A DNA stretch of 64,000 bases from Synechococcus sp. C9. Lineage in GTDB: Bacteria; Cyanobacteriota; Cyanobacteriia; Gloeomargaritales; Gloeomargaritaceae. The notes below the pieces were generated by a model that searched no databases, was not told the DNA's origin, and was given only the letters and a program-made list of their open reading frames with translations. Shown here one piece after another: positions 9,574-18,776 of the stretch (the stretch's first letter is position 1; every line of letters begins with the position of its first letter). The stretch covers positions 1,220,455 through 1,284,454 of the forward strand of contig NZ_JALAAD010000001.1 in NCBI RefSeq assembly GCF_022984075.1, written 5' to 3'. The position numbers and the translations under genes were made by a program.

Positions 9574-11763
9574 TTACACCCCACCCATATATTCCCCCCA
9601 CAATTGGGCGGCTAGACCACTACTCCCCTGGGTCGGTTGATTCTTATCATTTCCCAGCCATACGCCCGTGACCCATTCCCCCGGCAGATACCCCACAAAC
9701 CACATATCCCGTGCCTCATTGGTGGTGCCGGTTTTGCCCGCTTCCCCCCGCCCCAAAAACGCCGCCCGCCCCGTCCCACTTGCCACCGCCGTTTGCAACA
9801 TACTGGTTAAGGTAGCCGCTAGTTCCGGCGCTATGACCGGTTCCCCGGCAGGACTGCGATAAATTTCTCGGCAGGTTTCCGGGCGGTTCATGTCGGTACA
9901 ATCACTGCTATCCCGGATACGGATAATCGCATGGGGTCGGTGTTTCACCCCCTGATTCGCCAAGGCGGTAAAGGCTCCGGTCAATTCCCAAGGGGTGACT
10001 TCGCTTTGTCCTAACACCAAACCGGGGACAGGTTGTAAAGGCGACTCAATCCCCAGCCGTCTTGCCCACTGCACCACCGCCGCCAACCCCACCTGCTGCG
10101 CCAGCCGCAACGCCACCACATTTTCCGAAAGGGCTAACCCCTGGGTCAAATCCAAGGGCGCACTGCCGGAACGACACCCCGCAAAGGACACCCCCTGCCA
10201 CACCAACGGCGTACATTCATAGGTGGTGCTTGGGGAAATCCCCTGCTCCAGCGCCGCCCCATAGACAAAGACCTTGAACACAGAACCCGGTTGTCGGCGG
10301 GCTTGGGTAATGCGATTGAACTGACTTTGTTGGTAATTTTTACCGCCTACTAGTGCTTTCACGGCACCGGTGCGGGCATCCAGGGTGACTAATGCACCCT
10401 GGTCAAAGCCGTAGGTTGCCCCGTAGGTGGTGACAAAGCGCGCCAGGTGGTCTTCCGCCCGTTTTTGCATACGGACATCCAAGGCGGTGTCAATGATAAA
10501 ATTACCTTCCGCCGCCAAGCGTTTGCCCAAGAGGGACTCCAGTTCCGCCAGCACCGTGTCGTAGAAGTAAGGGGCAATGGTGCTCTGTAAATTCCGGGTC
10601 GCCTGGGGGCTAATCTCAATCCGGGAACGCCGTGCCCGTTTCGCCTCCATCGCCGTAATCATCCCCTGGGCTTCCATCCGGTCAATCACCCGGTTGCGTA
10701 ACCCCAAAGCCGTGTCGTAGTCCTTGACCGGGTTGAACCGATTGGGTGCCGGGAGCATCCCCACCAAGGTCGCCGCCTCCGCCAAAGTTACATCCCGAGC
10801 CGATTTCCCAAAATAAAATTGCGCCGCATCCTCAAACCCGTAGCCCGCCACCCCCAAGTACACCTTATTTAAGTACACTGTTAGAATGGTTTTTTTATCA
10901 TAATGGGCTTCGAGTTTCAGCGCCACCACCATTTCCCGCAGTTTACGACCAGCGGAATCCTCCGTTCCCACGTATTCCCGGAACAGACTGCGTGCCACCT
11001 GCTGGGTAATGGTACTCGCCCCTTCCCGCACCCCGCCGCTGAGCAGGTTGATGCCCAATGCCCGCACCACCCCCACCGGGTCAACCCCCGGATGCCAATA
11101 AAAGCGGCTATCTTCCGAAGCGATCACCGCCTTGGGCAGGTAGGGGGAAAAGTCCTCCAAGCGGGCTAATTCCTGGTGATCATGATTCCAGGGGGAGCGC
11201 AGGGGGGTTTGCCCATCGCCGGATAAAATCATTAAGGGTGCCTGGGCGCCACTCGGCAGGGGAGTGACATCGAATTTTTGCCATTCCACCGCCACCCAAC
11301 CCACCGCCAGCGCCAGCCCCATCCCCGCCCCCCACAGTCCATAGCCCAACGCCCGCACATACCAACGGGGGGGATGCACATAGACCAACCGTACCACCTC
11401 CGCCAATTCCGGCGGTCCTAGGGTGAACTGATCCCCATGTCGGAGCGTGCGTTGTTGAATCGGGCGGCGACCCCGGTAAATGCCATTGGTGGATTTTTGA
11501 TCCAGCAACACATACCCCCGTCCCCGCCGTTGCAGTAACCCATGCACCTGGCTGACCAAATCGGAACGCACGGGAATATCACAGTTGCGGGTACTGCGCC
11601 CGATAAAATACCGTTCCCCCACCAAAGGCACCACTTCCGGTTGGGGGCGATCCGGGTAATAAATGTACAATCGGGGCACCCGTGCCTGGGGTTTCAGGGC
11701 GGCTTTACCCGCATAAAAGGTTTGGATCAGTTGACTCAACCCCAAGCGGGAGGGATGTGCCAT
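9574..11763 (-). CDS. FHA-domain class A penicillin-binding protein
   Basis: A 729-residue bifunctional peptidoglycan synthase. Residues about 40-115 form an FHA phosphothreonine-binding domain (YFIGRSTRNCDIPV, then SQVHGLL and STNGIYRG), cytosolic before a membrane anchor at about 135-155. A GT51 transglycosylase domain follows (EDSRFYWHPGVDPVG, GASTITQQVARSLF), then a transpeptidase with SVFK, SEN and KTGTT as the SxxK, SxN and KTG motifs. It is complete with all catalytic residues. The N-terminal FHA domain suggests control by a Ser/Thr kinase, and one is encoded 4 kb away. Confidence 0.93.
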   Translation of the reverse strand: MAHPSRLGLSQLIQTFYAGKAALKPQARVPRLYIYYPDRPQPEVVPLVGERYFIGRSTRNCDIPVRSDLVSQVHGLLQRRGRGYVLLDQKSTNGIYRGRRPIQQRTLRHGDQFTLGPPELAEVVRLVYVHPPRWYVRALGYGLWGAGMGLALAVGWVAVEWQKFDVTPLPSGAQAPLMILSGDGQTPLRSPWNHDHQELARLEDFSPYLPKAVIASEDSRFYWHPGVDPVGVVRALGINLLSGGVREGASTITQQVARSLFREYVGTEDSAGRKLREMVVALKLEAHYDKKTILTVYLNKVYLGVAGYGFEDAAQFYFGKSARDVTLAEAATLVGMLPAPNRFNPVKDYDTALGLRNRVIDRMEAQGMITAMEAKRARRSRIEISPQATRNLQSTIAPYFYDTVLAELESLLGKRLAAEGNFIIDTALDVRMQKRAEDHLARFVTTYGATYGFDQGALVTLDARTGAVKALVGGKNYQQSQFNRITQARRQPGSVFKVFVYGAALEQGISPSTTYECTPLVWQGVSFAGCRSGSAPLDLTQGLALSENVVALRLAQQVGLAAVVQWARRLGIESPLQPVPGLVLGQSEVTPWELTGAFTALANQGVKHRPHAIIRIRDSSDCTDMNRPETCREIYRSPAGEPVIAPELAATLTSMLQTAVASGTGRAAFLGRGEAGKTGTTNEARDMWFVGYLPGEWVTGVWLGNDKNQPTQGSSGLAAQLWGEYMGGV

Positions 11764-11910
11764 AGGACGTTAACCCATGAATAGAGGCTATTGTAGCGAG
11801 TTTGACCGCTGGGTAGGCTGGTTTCTCTGTTGGCTGGCACCCTTGAAAAGTTCCCGCCGGGGATGTCAGGATGATGGAAATAATGAATGTTGCAAAACTG
11901 AATCAAGATG

Positions 11911-12010
11911 TATAACAATCCTACTTGATTTGCAAACAGAAATTCTCCAGAACCAAGGGCGGGGTGCCCCCCTGCGACCGCTGTTCTAAACTCATTTAGG
12001 ATTGCTATAG
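11911..12010. repeat. R1 dispersed repeat
   Basis: 100 bp with ends TATAACAATCCTACTTGATT and TTTAGGATTGCTATAG and the core GGGGTGCCCCCCTGCGACCG. It is in inverted orientation relative to the copies at 7.6-7.8 kb. Confidence 0.8.
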
Positions 12011-12024
12011 AGATGCCCTAACGT

Positions 12025-12127
12025 TATAGCTAGGTAGGTTAAGGTTGTCGCCTTAAGATTCTGGAAAACCAATGTGGGGCTACGCCCAGCGACCCATATC
12101 ATGTCAACCTTTGTATGCTTAGCTATA
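12025..12127. repeat. R2 dispersed repeat, uninterrupted copy
   Basis: 103 bp beginning TATAGCTAGGTAGGTTAAGG and ending TGTATGCTTAGCTATA, with matching inverted ends TATAGCTA/TAGCTATA. It matches the 124-bp element at 28427-28550 almost base for base except that the latter has a 21-bp insertion. The TA-bounded ends and lack of genes fit a miniature inverted-repeat element. Confidence 0.85.
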
Positions 12128-12205
12128 GCTTGTATCCTGTAGGCATACAGCAATTTTCCAGCACCAAACCGCAACCCAAGTATTAACCAACAATTGATTA
12201 AATCC

Positions 12206-12898
12206 CTAGATGAGGTCGGTTAAGCTCGTCACCCGGTCCGGCATGGGGGTTCCCCCGGTTCGGCACAGGTGAATCCCCCGCCAACCCATCGCCCTGGCTC
12301 CCAACACATCCGCCGTCCAACTGTCCCCAATGTGCCAGATGGGGGGTTCGGGTTGCCCTTGGGCGTGCCAGGCGGACTGAAAAATCTCCCCCTGGGGTTT
12401 GGCGGCTCCCACCCGGCTGGAAATGGTCACGGTGCGGAACCAGGGCCTTAACCCCAACGCCTTTAGCACATCATACAAACGACCATCAAAATTAGAAATC
12501 ACCCCCAGGGGAATCCCCTGCCCGTGCCAGTGCTGTAAAACCGGCAGGACATCCGGGTACAATTCCCAGGGGTCGGCGGTGGCAAAAGTTTCATAGACCT
12601 GGGGGAAAAAGGCGGCAAAATCCCCAAGTTCCGCCAATCCCCCCGCCTGGGCAAAGGTTTGCTGGGTGATCCGATACCAATAGTCATACTCCGCCTGGGG
12701 AATGTCCTCGGGGGCAACTCCGGGAAAGGCTGGGGGCGGGGCACTGGCAAAACACTGCTGGAATGCCCGTTGCAAGTCCGCTGGCGGCACGATGACCCCC
12801 ACCCGCTGGGCACATGCGCTGTAGATGTCCCCCACCGAACCCCGCACGTCAAACAGGGTTCCCACCGCATCCAGGAAGATGGCTCCCGGTTGTCCCAT
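12206..12898 (-). CDS. HAD-superfamily hydrolase
   Basis: 230 residues. The N-terminal motif I is FLDAVGTLFDV, with the nucleophilic Asp but Val at the usual second Asp, as in haloacid-dehalogenase and HDHD3-like members. Motif II is the Ser in VISNFDG, motif III the Lys in GAAKPQGEIF, and motif IV is HIGDSWTADVLGAR. A helical cap lies between motifs I and II. It is a probable small-molecule phosphatase with unknown substrate. Its ATG overlaps the stop of the upstream gene (TGATG), so the pair is translationally coupled. Confidence 0.85.
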   Translation of the reverse strand: MGQPGAIFLDAVGTLFDVRGSVGDIYSACAQRVGVIVPPADLQRAFQQCFASAPPPAFPGVAPEDIPQAEYDYWYRITQQTFAQAGGLAELGDFAAFFPQVYETFATADPWELYPDVLPVLQHWHGQGIPLGVISNFDGRLYDVLKALGLRPWFRTVTISSRVGAAKPQGEIFQSAWHAQGQPEPPIWHIGDSWTADVLGARAMGWRGIHLCRTGGTPMPDRVTSLTDLI

Positions 12899-13314
12899 CA
12901 GGATTCCCGCACCGTCTGCACCTGCGCCAGGGTACGCAATCGCTGGTACTGGGGTTCCGTCACCGCCGCCGGGAGGAGGGGCAAGGGGGAACGGGGCAGT
13001 ACCCGGGGTAAAGGACTGCTCAAGCGTGGGGCGGGGGAGCGGCTCACCAACCGTTCAAAATCCCCGGAATAGTGGAGATGGGGACGACCCTGCCGTTGCC
13101 AAAGATTCAACACCTGTTCCACGGAAATGGTTTTGTAGCGGGCTTGATAGAGGGTTTCCACCACCGCCAGCCGCAGCCATTCCGCCGGATATTGCTCCGC
13201 CCAAGCCTGGGCAATCAACGTCGCCTGTGTCTCATCGGGTTCATAACGGTAGCGCACCAACAGGGGCACCACCTCCGCCACCACACGGGAAATGGGAGAC
13301 ACGGGGGAGAGCAT
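12898..13314 (-). CDS. Conserved cyanobacterial hypothetical protein
   Basis: About 138 residues from ATG 13314 (MLSPVSPISRVV); a GTG at 13341 is an alternative start. The N-terminal half is helical and ends in the distinctive stretch YQARYKTISVEQVLNLWQR, followed by FERLV, which I associate with a cyanobacteria-restricted family of unknown function. The C terminus is Pro/Ser/Arg-rich and likely disordered. It is coupled by overlap to the HAD gene downstream. Confidence 0.6.
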   Translation of the reverse strand: MLSPVSPISRVVAEVVPLLVRYRYEPDETQATLIAQAWAEQYPAEWLRLAVVETLYQARYKTISVEQVLNLWQRQGRPHLHYSGDFERLVSRSPAPRLSSPLPRVLPRSPLPLLPAAVTEPQYQRLRTLAQVQTVRES

Positions 13315-13429
13315 AAATACCACATAGCCCAGTGACGGCACTATACCAAGAGAAACCGGAAATGTCCACTGTTATCAAATTGGGGTAAAATATACTCGCC
13401 CGATTTAGGACACTGTACAGGCAAATTTC

Positions 13430-14563
13430 ATGATACCACCCCGAGGTTCATGCCTTTTTCGCCCAACCCTTGGGGCGTTCCTGCTGGCGGGGATGCTGGG
13501 GCTGGGTGGGTATCCTGCTCAAGCCAACAGCGACTACCTGGTGGTGGATGAATTTGGCAAAAGCCAGTACCGGGTGAATCCCCAGCAGATTTTCCAGGAG
13601 CAACCCCTGCCAGCGGGGCAGGTCACCTTTGACCCACAGGAACTGTTGATTGTGTTGATCAATACCCGCCGCTATTTTCGGGAACAGGAACAGCGGGATG
13701 CGGTGATCCAACGCCCAGGGGTGTTGGGGGCGCTGGGGGTAGAGGTGGCGGATGTGACCCGTACCTTGGATTTTATGATCGAGGTACTCCTGCACGACCT
13801 GACCCAAGCCCAGCCGATCCGGTTACAGAATCCCGACTTTATTCGCAGTCACTTCCGGGTCTGGGGCTGGCGGGCGCATCGTCCTGAAGGCGGCACTGTT
13901 CCCGAATTGCGGCTCACGAAATATGCCGTGTTTCGCCATGCGGGTACCCGGCAACCCCAGGGGGATTATGTCCATGCGTTGTACAGCATTAATGACGCAG
14001 AGGCGGGGTCAGAGTTTTACAAAAAATACACCAAGCAGGAGGTCTTGGCGGGTGCCTATGCCCCTGGTCAGCCCGATGCGGGGAAAGTCACACCCCTGGC
14101 TTATCTGACCCGGACGGGGCTGGAAGAGGCATTATTACAAGGTACAATTTTAATCCAATTTCCCGACCGCAGTACCAGTTATTTCAACGTGGATCGGAAT
14201 AATGGCATTGCCTTTGTGCGGGGGGTTGACCCCTGGGAGCAAAAACGCTACTGGTACTTCCGGGAGGTGAATGCCATCCGGGGCTATGGCAGTGAGATTG
14301 GCAACAAAATCGCCATCCGTCCGGGGGTGACCTTCGCCGGGGATGTGTGGAATGTGGGGCTGGGGCGGATCGTCCTGCTGGAACGGGCGCCGGGGCAGTG
14401 GATGCTGGGGGCGATTGCCGATACGGGGGGTGCTTTTTTGCCCAATTTGGCGCAGTTGGATTACCTGGCGGGGATTTTCCCCAGCCGTCAGGAATTTTTT
14501 GCCTACAACCGCCGTTTACCCGAATACACCCGGACTTATATTTTAATTAAGAAGGATGAATAA
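13430..14563 (+). CDS. MltA-like murein transglycosylase (3D domain), secreted
   Basis: 377 residues with an N-terminal signal peptide (LGAFLLAGMLGLGGYPAQA). The C-terminal part resembles the MltA 3D domain: GNKIAIRPGVTFAGDVWNVG, then the key ADTGGAF motif matching the catalytic Asp in DTGGAI of MltA, and a final YTRTYILIKK strand. MltA enzymes cleave the glycan strand to anhydromuropeptides. Overall similarity looks distant, so the enzymatic call is moderate. It lies just upstream of FHA-cyclase and kinase genes and close to a penicillin-binding protein, in line with a cell-wall role. Confidence 0.65.
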   Translation: MIPPRGSCLFRPTLGAFLLAGMLGLGGYPAQANSDYLVVDEFGKSQYRVNPQQIFQEQPLPAGQVTFDPQELLIVLINTRRYFREQEQRDAVIQRPGVLGALGVEVADVTRTLDFMIEVLLHDLTQAQPIRLQNPDFIRSHFRVWGWRAHRPEGGTVPELRLTKYAVFRHAGTRQPQGDYVHALYSINDAEAGSEFYKKYTKQEVLAGAYAPGQPDAGKVTPLAYLTRTGLEEALLQGTILIQFPDRSTSYFNVDRNNGIAFVRGVDPWEQKRYWYFREVNAIRGYGSEIGNKIAIRPGVTFAGDVWNVGLGRIVLLERAPGQWMLGAIADTGGAFLPNLAQLDYLAGIFPSRQEFFAYNRRLPEYTRTYILIKKDE

Positions 14564-14576
14564 CTAATGAACTGCC

Positions 14577-15629
14577 TTGGCGGTGCATACGGTGATTGCA
14601 ACGGCTCCCTCAGCCCAGTTGGTGCGCCTCTCCCCGGCGGGCAAACCGGCGGAGACCTTCAGCTTGGTCGGGGGGGGAACCTGGACGGTGGGGCGGAGTG
14701 ACCGGGCGGCGATTGTCCTGAATAATCCCTGGATTTCCCGGATGCACGCCCTGATCCAACGCCTGGAAGTGGATGAATTTTATGTGATTGATTTGGGGAG
14801 TCGCAATGGCACGTTTGTGAATGGACGGCGGGTGACGGTGCCAGTCCGTCTGCACCACCGGGATGACCTGATGTTTGGGGAAACCCGTCTGCAATTTACC
14901 TATGACGGGTCACGGGTGAGTTTGCCCCTGAAACCGGAGTTGGTCGCCGAGTGGGACCGGGTCACCTCCCAGATGAAGGTGCGCTGTTTGATTACGGTGG
15001 TGGTGATGGATTTGCGGGACTTTACCCCCCTAGTGCGGCAGGTGCCGGAGGAACTTTTGGCGCAGGTGGTGGGCACCTGGTTTCGCCAGGCGGGGGATAT
15101 TTTGCAACGCTACGGCTCCCGGGTAGATAAGTACATTGGCGATGCGGTGATGGCGGTCTGGCTCCACCCCCAAAACACCCCCCACCCCTACGACCTCCTG
15201 CGGATTCTCAAGGCGGTGCTGGCGATCCAAAAAACCACCGCTAATTTACATTTGCAGTACCCTTTACCCTTTCCTTTGCGGATGGGTACTGGGATCAATA
15301 CGGGGTTTGCGATGGTGGGCAATACGGGCAGTGGTCACCGTCCCGAATACACGGCGATTGGGGATACGGTGAATTTGGCGTTTCAGTTGGAAGCGGCGAC
15401 CCGTACCCTGGGCTTTGACCTGCTGGTGGGCGACACTACCCATAGCCATCTGGAGGCGGGCAGTTTGGCGGCTTGGCTCACCCCTGGGCAGACCACCTTG
15501 AAATATGCACCGGAGCCTCTGCCGGTTTGGGGCAGTACCTATGGGGATTTGCAGGAATTTTTGCACAGCTACGGCTTTGCCGAACCCCCCACCCAAAATC
15601 CCCTCTCTGATAGCCGTCGCTTTGTGTAG
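14577..15629 (+). CDS. FHA-domain class III adenylate/guanylate cyclase
   Basis: 350 residues from a TTG start (a GTG two codons later is possible). Residues about 30-100 form an FHA domain (WTVGRSDRAAIVLNNPWISR, GSRNGTFVNGRRV). Residues about 135-310 form a class III cyclase: VVMDLRDFTPLVR with the first metal Asp, YIGDAVMAVW with the second, and GTGINTGFAMVGNTGS plus GDTVNLAFQLEAATR. The architecture matches cyanobacterial FHA-cyclases that make cAMP. It starts 13 bp after the MltA-like gene and is followed 46 bp later by a Ser/Thr kinase, which may provide the phosphothreonine ligand. Confidence 0.9.
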   Translation: MAVHTVIATAPSAQLVRLSPAGKPAETFSLVGGGTWTVGRSDRAAIVLNNPWISRMHALIQRLEVDEFYVIDLGSRNGTFVNGRRVTVPVRLHHRDDLMFGETRLQFTYDGSRVSLPLKPELVAEWDRVTSQMKVRCLITVVVMDLRDFTPLVRQVPEELLAQVVGTWFRQAGDILQRYGSRVDKYIGDAVMAVWLHPQNTPHPYDLLRILKAVLAIQKTTANLHLQYPLPFPLRMGTGINTGFAMVGNTGSGHRPEYTAIGDTVNLAFQLEAATRTLGFDLLVGDTTHSHLEAGSLAAWLTPGQTTLKYAPEPLPVWGSTYGDLQEFLHSYGFAEPPTQNPLSDSRRFV

Positions 15630-15675
15630 GATAAAGGGAGAGGGACTGAGTCATGGGGCAGATGGGGGGACAGGC

Positions 15676-17193
15676 GTGACAAAGGTACAAGACCCCTGGA
15701 TCGGTCGGTTATTGGCCAAACGGTATAAGTTACAGGCCATTGTCGGTCGGGGCAGTATGGGTAAGGTGTACCAGGCGGCCGATACGGTGCTGGGCGGGGT
15801 GGCGGTGGCGGTAAAATTCCTCTCCCAAGCCCTGATGGATGAGAAGGGCAAGGAGCGGTTCGCCAGTGAGGCTCGGGCCTGCGCCCTTTTGGGGAATAAA
15901 AGCATTCACATTGTCCGGGTGATGGACTACGGGGTGGACGAGACGGAACTGCCCTTTTATGTGATGGAGTATCTGCAAGGGGAAAGCCTGCGGGAAATGA
16001 TTGATGTCCAGCCCTTGACCATAGAGCAGTTTTTGCCCCTAGCGCAACAGATTGCCCGGGGTTTGCAGGCCGCCCACCAGGGGATTGAAGTGGACGGACA
16101 GATTTGGAGTGTGGTGCATCGGGATATTAAGCCCAGCAATATTTTTGTGGTCAGGGACCCGGGGCTGGGGATGCTGGCGAAAATCCTAGACTTTGGGATT
16201 GCCAAATTTGTCAATGAAAACCCGGAGAGCAACCAAACGTCCCATTTCACCGGCACCTTGGCCTACTGTTCCCCGGAGCAACTGGAAGGCCGCAGTCTGG
16301 ATCAACGCTCGGACATCTATAGCCTGGGGGTGATGATGTTTGAGATGCTGACGGGGCAGGTGCCCATCCAAGCCCCCATCGAATCCATCGGTGCCTGGTA
16401 CCGGGCGCACCACATGCAGGCTCCCCCCTCCCTCCAGTCCATCAACCCCAAACTGCCCCCCAACCCGGAACTGGAACGCCTGATCCAGCATTGTCTCGCC
16501 AAGGACCCCCAGGACCGCCCCGCCAACATGGGGGAAGTCATCCAGGGGTTGGACCGGGTGGAACAAAGCCTCCGCGCCAAAGTCAGCCCTACCCCCCCAT
16601 CCGACCAGACCTACCATCCCCAGGTGTCCACCGGCCCCAGTTTAGAGCGCAGTGTGGATGCCTGGGATTTGCTCAGTTGGCCGCCGGATAAACCGGTTCA
16701 AAAAATTGTCTTTCCCAAGCTGATTCCCGTCGGTACCGCCCAAATCCCCAGCCTGTGGGCGATGTTACCCCAGGATGAAATTAACCAACGGGTGCTGAAC
16801 CGCTGTTACAACCAATTTCTCTTCATCTCCTCCCCCCACCCAATGGTGCTGTGGATCACCGCCCTGTACCAGGTCAAACAGGACCCCCGCTGGCTCCCCT
16901 GTTACTTAGACTTGAAACGCCCAGAGGGTCAGGAACTCTGCCGCTATCTGGGGGAAATCGGTCATTACTATCTCCTGCTGTTTAGCCTGGAGGAACCGGG
17001 GAAATTTCGCCATCGCCTGGAAGTGTCCATCGCCACCGGCCAACGCCCTCTGCTTCAGGAATGGGCTGACCAAGGACAAATTTCCCGCCTCGCCGCCGCC
17101 CCAGACTTGAGTAAAGACCTGCTCCGCCGGGAATACGAACGGCTCAAACCCCAGATCATCGCCCGCCTGTCCCAACAGGTGCAAATGTCCTAA
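15676..17193 (+). CDS. Serine/threonine protein kinase
   Basis: About 505 residues from GTG 15676 (MTKVQDPWIGRLLAKRY). This start avoids a long overlap with the cyclase. Kinase motifs are GRGSMGKVYQA (P-loop), VAVKFL (Lys), VVHRDIKPSN (HRD), KILDFGIAK (DFG) and GTLAYCSPEQLEGR (activation loop and APE equivalent). The kinase domain covers roughly residues 12-280. The remaining 220 residues are a soluble C-terminal region of unknown function; no membrane segment is evident. The likely partners are the neighbouring FHA proteins. Confidence 0.92.
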   Translation: MTKVQDPWIGRLLAKRYKLQAIVGRGSMGKVYQAADTVLGGVAVAVKFLSQALMDEKGKERFASEARACALLGNKSIHIVRVMDYGVDETELPFYVMEYLQGESLREMIDVQPLTIEQFLPLAQQIARGLQAAHQGIEVDGQIWSVVHRDIKPSNIFVVRDPGLGMLAKILDFGIAKFVNENPESNQTSHFTGTLAYCSPEQLEGRSLDQRSDIYSLGVMMFEMLTGQVPIQAPIESIGAWYRAHHMQAPPSLQSINPKLPPNPELERLIQHCLAKDPQDRPANMGEVIQGLDRVEQSLRAKVSPTPPSDQTYHPQVSTGPSLERSVDAWDLLSWPPDKPVQKIVFPKLIPVGTAQIPSLWAMLPQDEINQRVLNRCYNQFLFISSPHPMVLWITALYQVKQDPRWLPCYLDLKRPEGQELCRYLGEIGHYYLLLFSLEEPGKFRHRLEVSIATGQRPLLQEWADQGQISRLAAAPDLSKDLLRREYERLKPQIIARLSQQVQMS

Positions 17194-17250
17194 GTTTATG
17201 GCATTAAACTGCCCTGCTAAAGTGAACATAGTTGGTTTCAATGGGTTTTC

Positions 17251-17685
17251 ATGGAAGAACTGATGACCTTGAAAAACTACCTGCTCGCAGGGGACATCAC
17301 CGCAGCCCTAACCCTTGTGGATGAGATGGAAGAAATGAGCAAAGACGATAAAATTAGCACCATTGCTAGTTACGCTGTGATACTCCTATTACATCTCATC
17401 AAGCAACAAATAGAACAACATACGACTAAGTCTTGGGATGTCTCCATCCGCAATTGTGTCAGACAAATCAATCGCAAAAATAAACGCCGTAAAGCCGGGG
17501 GATATTACCTCACGAAAGAGGAACTGCTAAACATTCTTCAAGAAGTATTTAATGATGCAATCGATCAGGCATCCCTAGAGGTAGCGGATGGCAAGTATGA
17601 CTACGAACAATTGTCAGCCTTAGTAGATAAAAATCTCATCATTGACCAAGCCATGAACTTAATCAACCATGCCCAGTCCCTTTGA
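17251..17685 (+). CDS. DUF29-like small protein
   Basis: 144 residues, mainly helical. The stretch MEEMSKDDKISTIASYAVIL, LLHLIKQQIE and TTKSWDVSIRNCVRQINR resembles the cyanobacterial DUF29 family pattern. There is no signal peptide and no catalytic motif that I can name. It is more AT-rich than the upstream kinase and is followed by a partial R1 repeat. The family's function is unknown to me. Confidence 0.6.
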   Translation: MEELMTLKNYLLAGDITAALTLVDEMEEMSKDDKISTIASYAVILLLHLIKQQIEQHTTKSWDVSIRNCVRQINRKNKRRKAGGYYLTKEELLNILQEVFNDAIDQASLEVADGKYDYEQLSALVDKNLIIDQAMNLINHAQSL

Positions 17686-17737
17686 AAAATCTCAAAAGTG
17701 TTGCACTTGCTTCTGGTCTATGGGAATAACTAGCTTA

Positions 17738-17792
17738 CCGAGAACCAAGTACGGGGCACTGCCCTGCGACCCTTGTTTTTTTACTCACAATG
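17738..17792. repeat. Partial R1 repeat
   Basis: The sequence GAGAACCAAGTACGGGGCAC, then TGCCCTGCGACCC, is the core and right half of the R1 family; terminal repeats are not complete. Confidence 0.6.
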
Positions 17793-17825
17793 CCAGTGTG
17801 ATTGCCATATTTGTTGATATTCCAT

Positions 17826-18713
17826 CTACACCTGAAACAGGCACCAACAACCCATTAACGCCACCGCCACCCCCAACCAAGCCCGCCTGCTCACCCGTTC
17901 CCCCGCCCAGTACGCTAACAGCAGGGCAAACAGGGGACTGGTACTGCTCAGGGTTTGGGCAATCCCCGCCGGTGCCCATTTCAAGGCCGTTTGTTGCAAC
18001 CAAATCCCCACATAGGTACTCAAAAACGCCGTTCCCGCCAAACCCCACAGCCAACTCGGTTGCTGAACAATTGCCCGCCAACCCGGACGACACACCGGGC
18101 GAGTCACCCCCAAGCCCAGCGCCAACACCCCCGCCGACAGGCGAATCGTCGTACTCCACAGGGGCGTGACCGGAGAATCCACCAATGCCCAGCGGGACAG
18201 CACCACCCCCGCCGCCTGGGACAGGGCAAAAATTCCCCCCCACCCCAGCCCCGGCCACAGGTGAAACCGCTCCCGCACACTCACCGGGCGTTCCGTCACC
18301 ACCACCGCCACCCCCGTCACCGTCAGCACCATGCCCCCCAATTGCACCAATTGAATATCTTCCCCCAGGGTCACCCAGGCCAACAGCGTCACCAACATGG
18401 GCGACAGGGTATCCATCAGGAGCGTCCGTTGCACCCCCAGGGAATTCAAAGCCGCAAAAAACGCCGTATCCCCCACCCCAATCCCCAAAATGCCACTCAA
18501 CGCCAAGCCCAGCAGCGGCCACCCCCCCACCGGCGGCCACCATTCCCCCCGCCATGCCAAGGTGAGGGCAAACATCCCCAACGCCAAAATTCCCTTCAAC
18601 CAATTCAACAACAGGGGCGGAAACACCTTCCCCCACCGGGCATAAATCCGGGACACCCCAGCCCACAGAAACGCCGCCCCCAGTGCCGCCCATTCCCCCC
18701 GCCAGACCACAAA
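17826..18713 (-). CDS. EamA/DMT-family transporter
   Basis: About 295 residues with ten predicted membrane segments in two five-helix EamA repeats, as in drug/metabolite transporters. Repeat 1 includes WAALGAAFLWAGVSR and GDTAFFAALNSLG; repeat 2 includes GWGGIFALSQAAGVVLSRW and GTAFLSTYVGIWLQQTALKW, the usual paired signature. GTG 18713 is chosen because the preceding residues (from a TTG at 18764) look like intergenic sequence. The substrate cannot be read from the sequence. Confidence 0.87.
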   Translation of the reverse strand, partial: FVVWRGEWAALGAAFLWAGVSRIYARWGKVFPPLLLNWLKGILALGMFALTLAWRGEWWPPVGGWPLLGLALSGILGIGVGDTAFFAALNSLGVQRTLLMDTLSPMLVTLLAWVTLGEDIQLVQLGGMVLTVTGVAVVVTERPVSVRERFHLWPGLGWGGIFALSQAAGVVLSRWALVDSPVTPLWSTTIRLSAGVLALGLGVTRPVCRPGWRAIVQQPSWLWGLAGTAFLSTYVGIWLQQTALKWAPAGIAQTLSSTSPLFALLLAYWAGERVSRRAWLGVAVALMGCWCLFQV

Positions 18714-18776
18714 TGACCCCGCCGATTGCGTGATTGTAACCCTCTGTAACCCTATTGTAAACAAATGTAAATAAAG

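Larger units (their letters stand above)
11764..12205. other. Intergenic region with two different dispersed repeats
   Basis: 442 bp without a credible gene between divergent and convergent neighbours. It holds an R1 repeat (11911-12010) and, 14 bp further on, an R2 repeat (12025-12127). The remainder contains no recognisable promoter or RNA. Confidence 0.7.
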
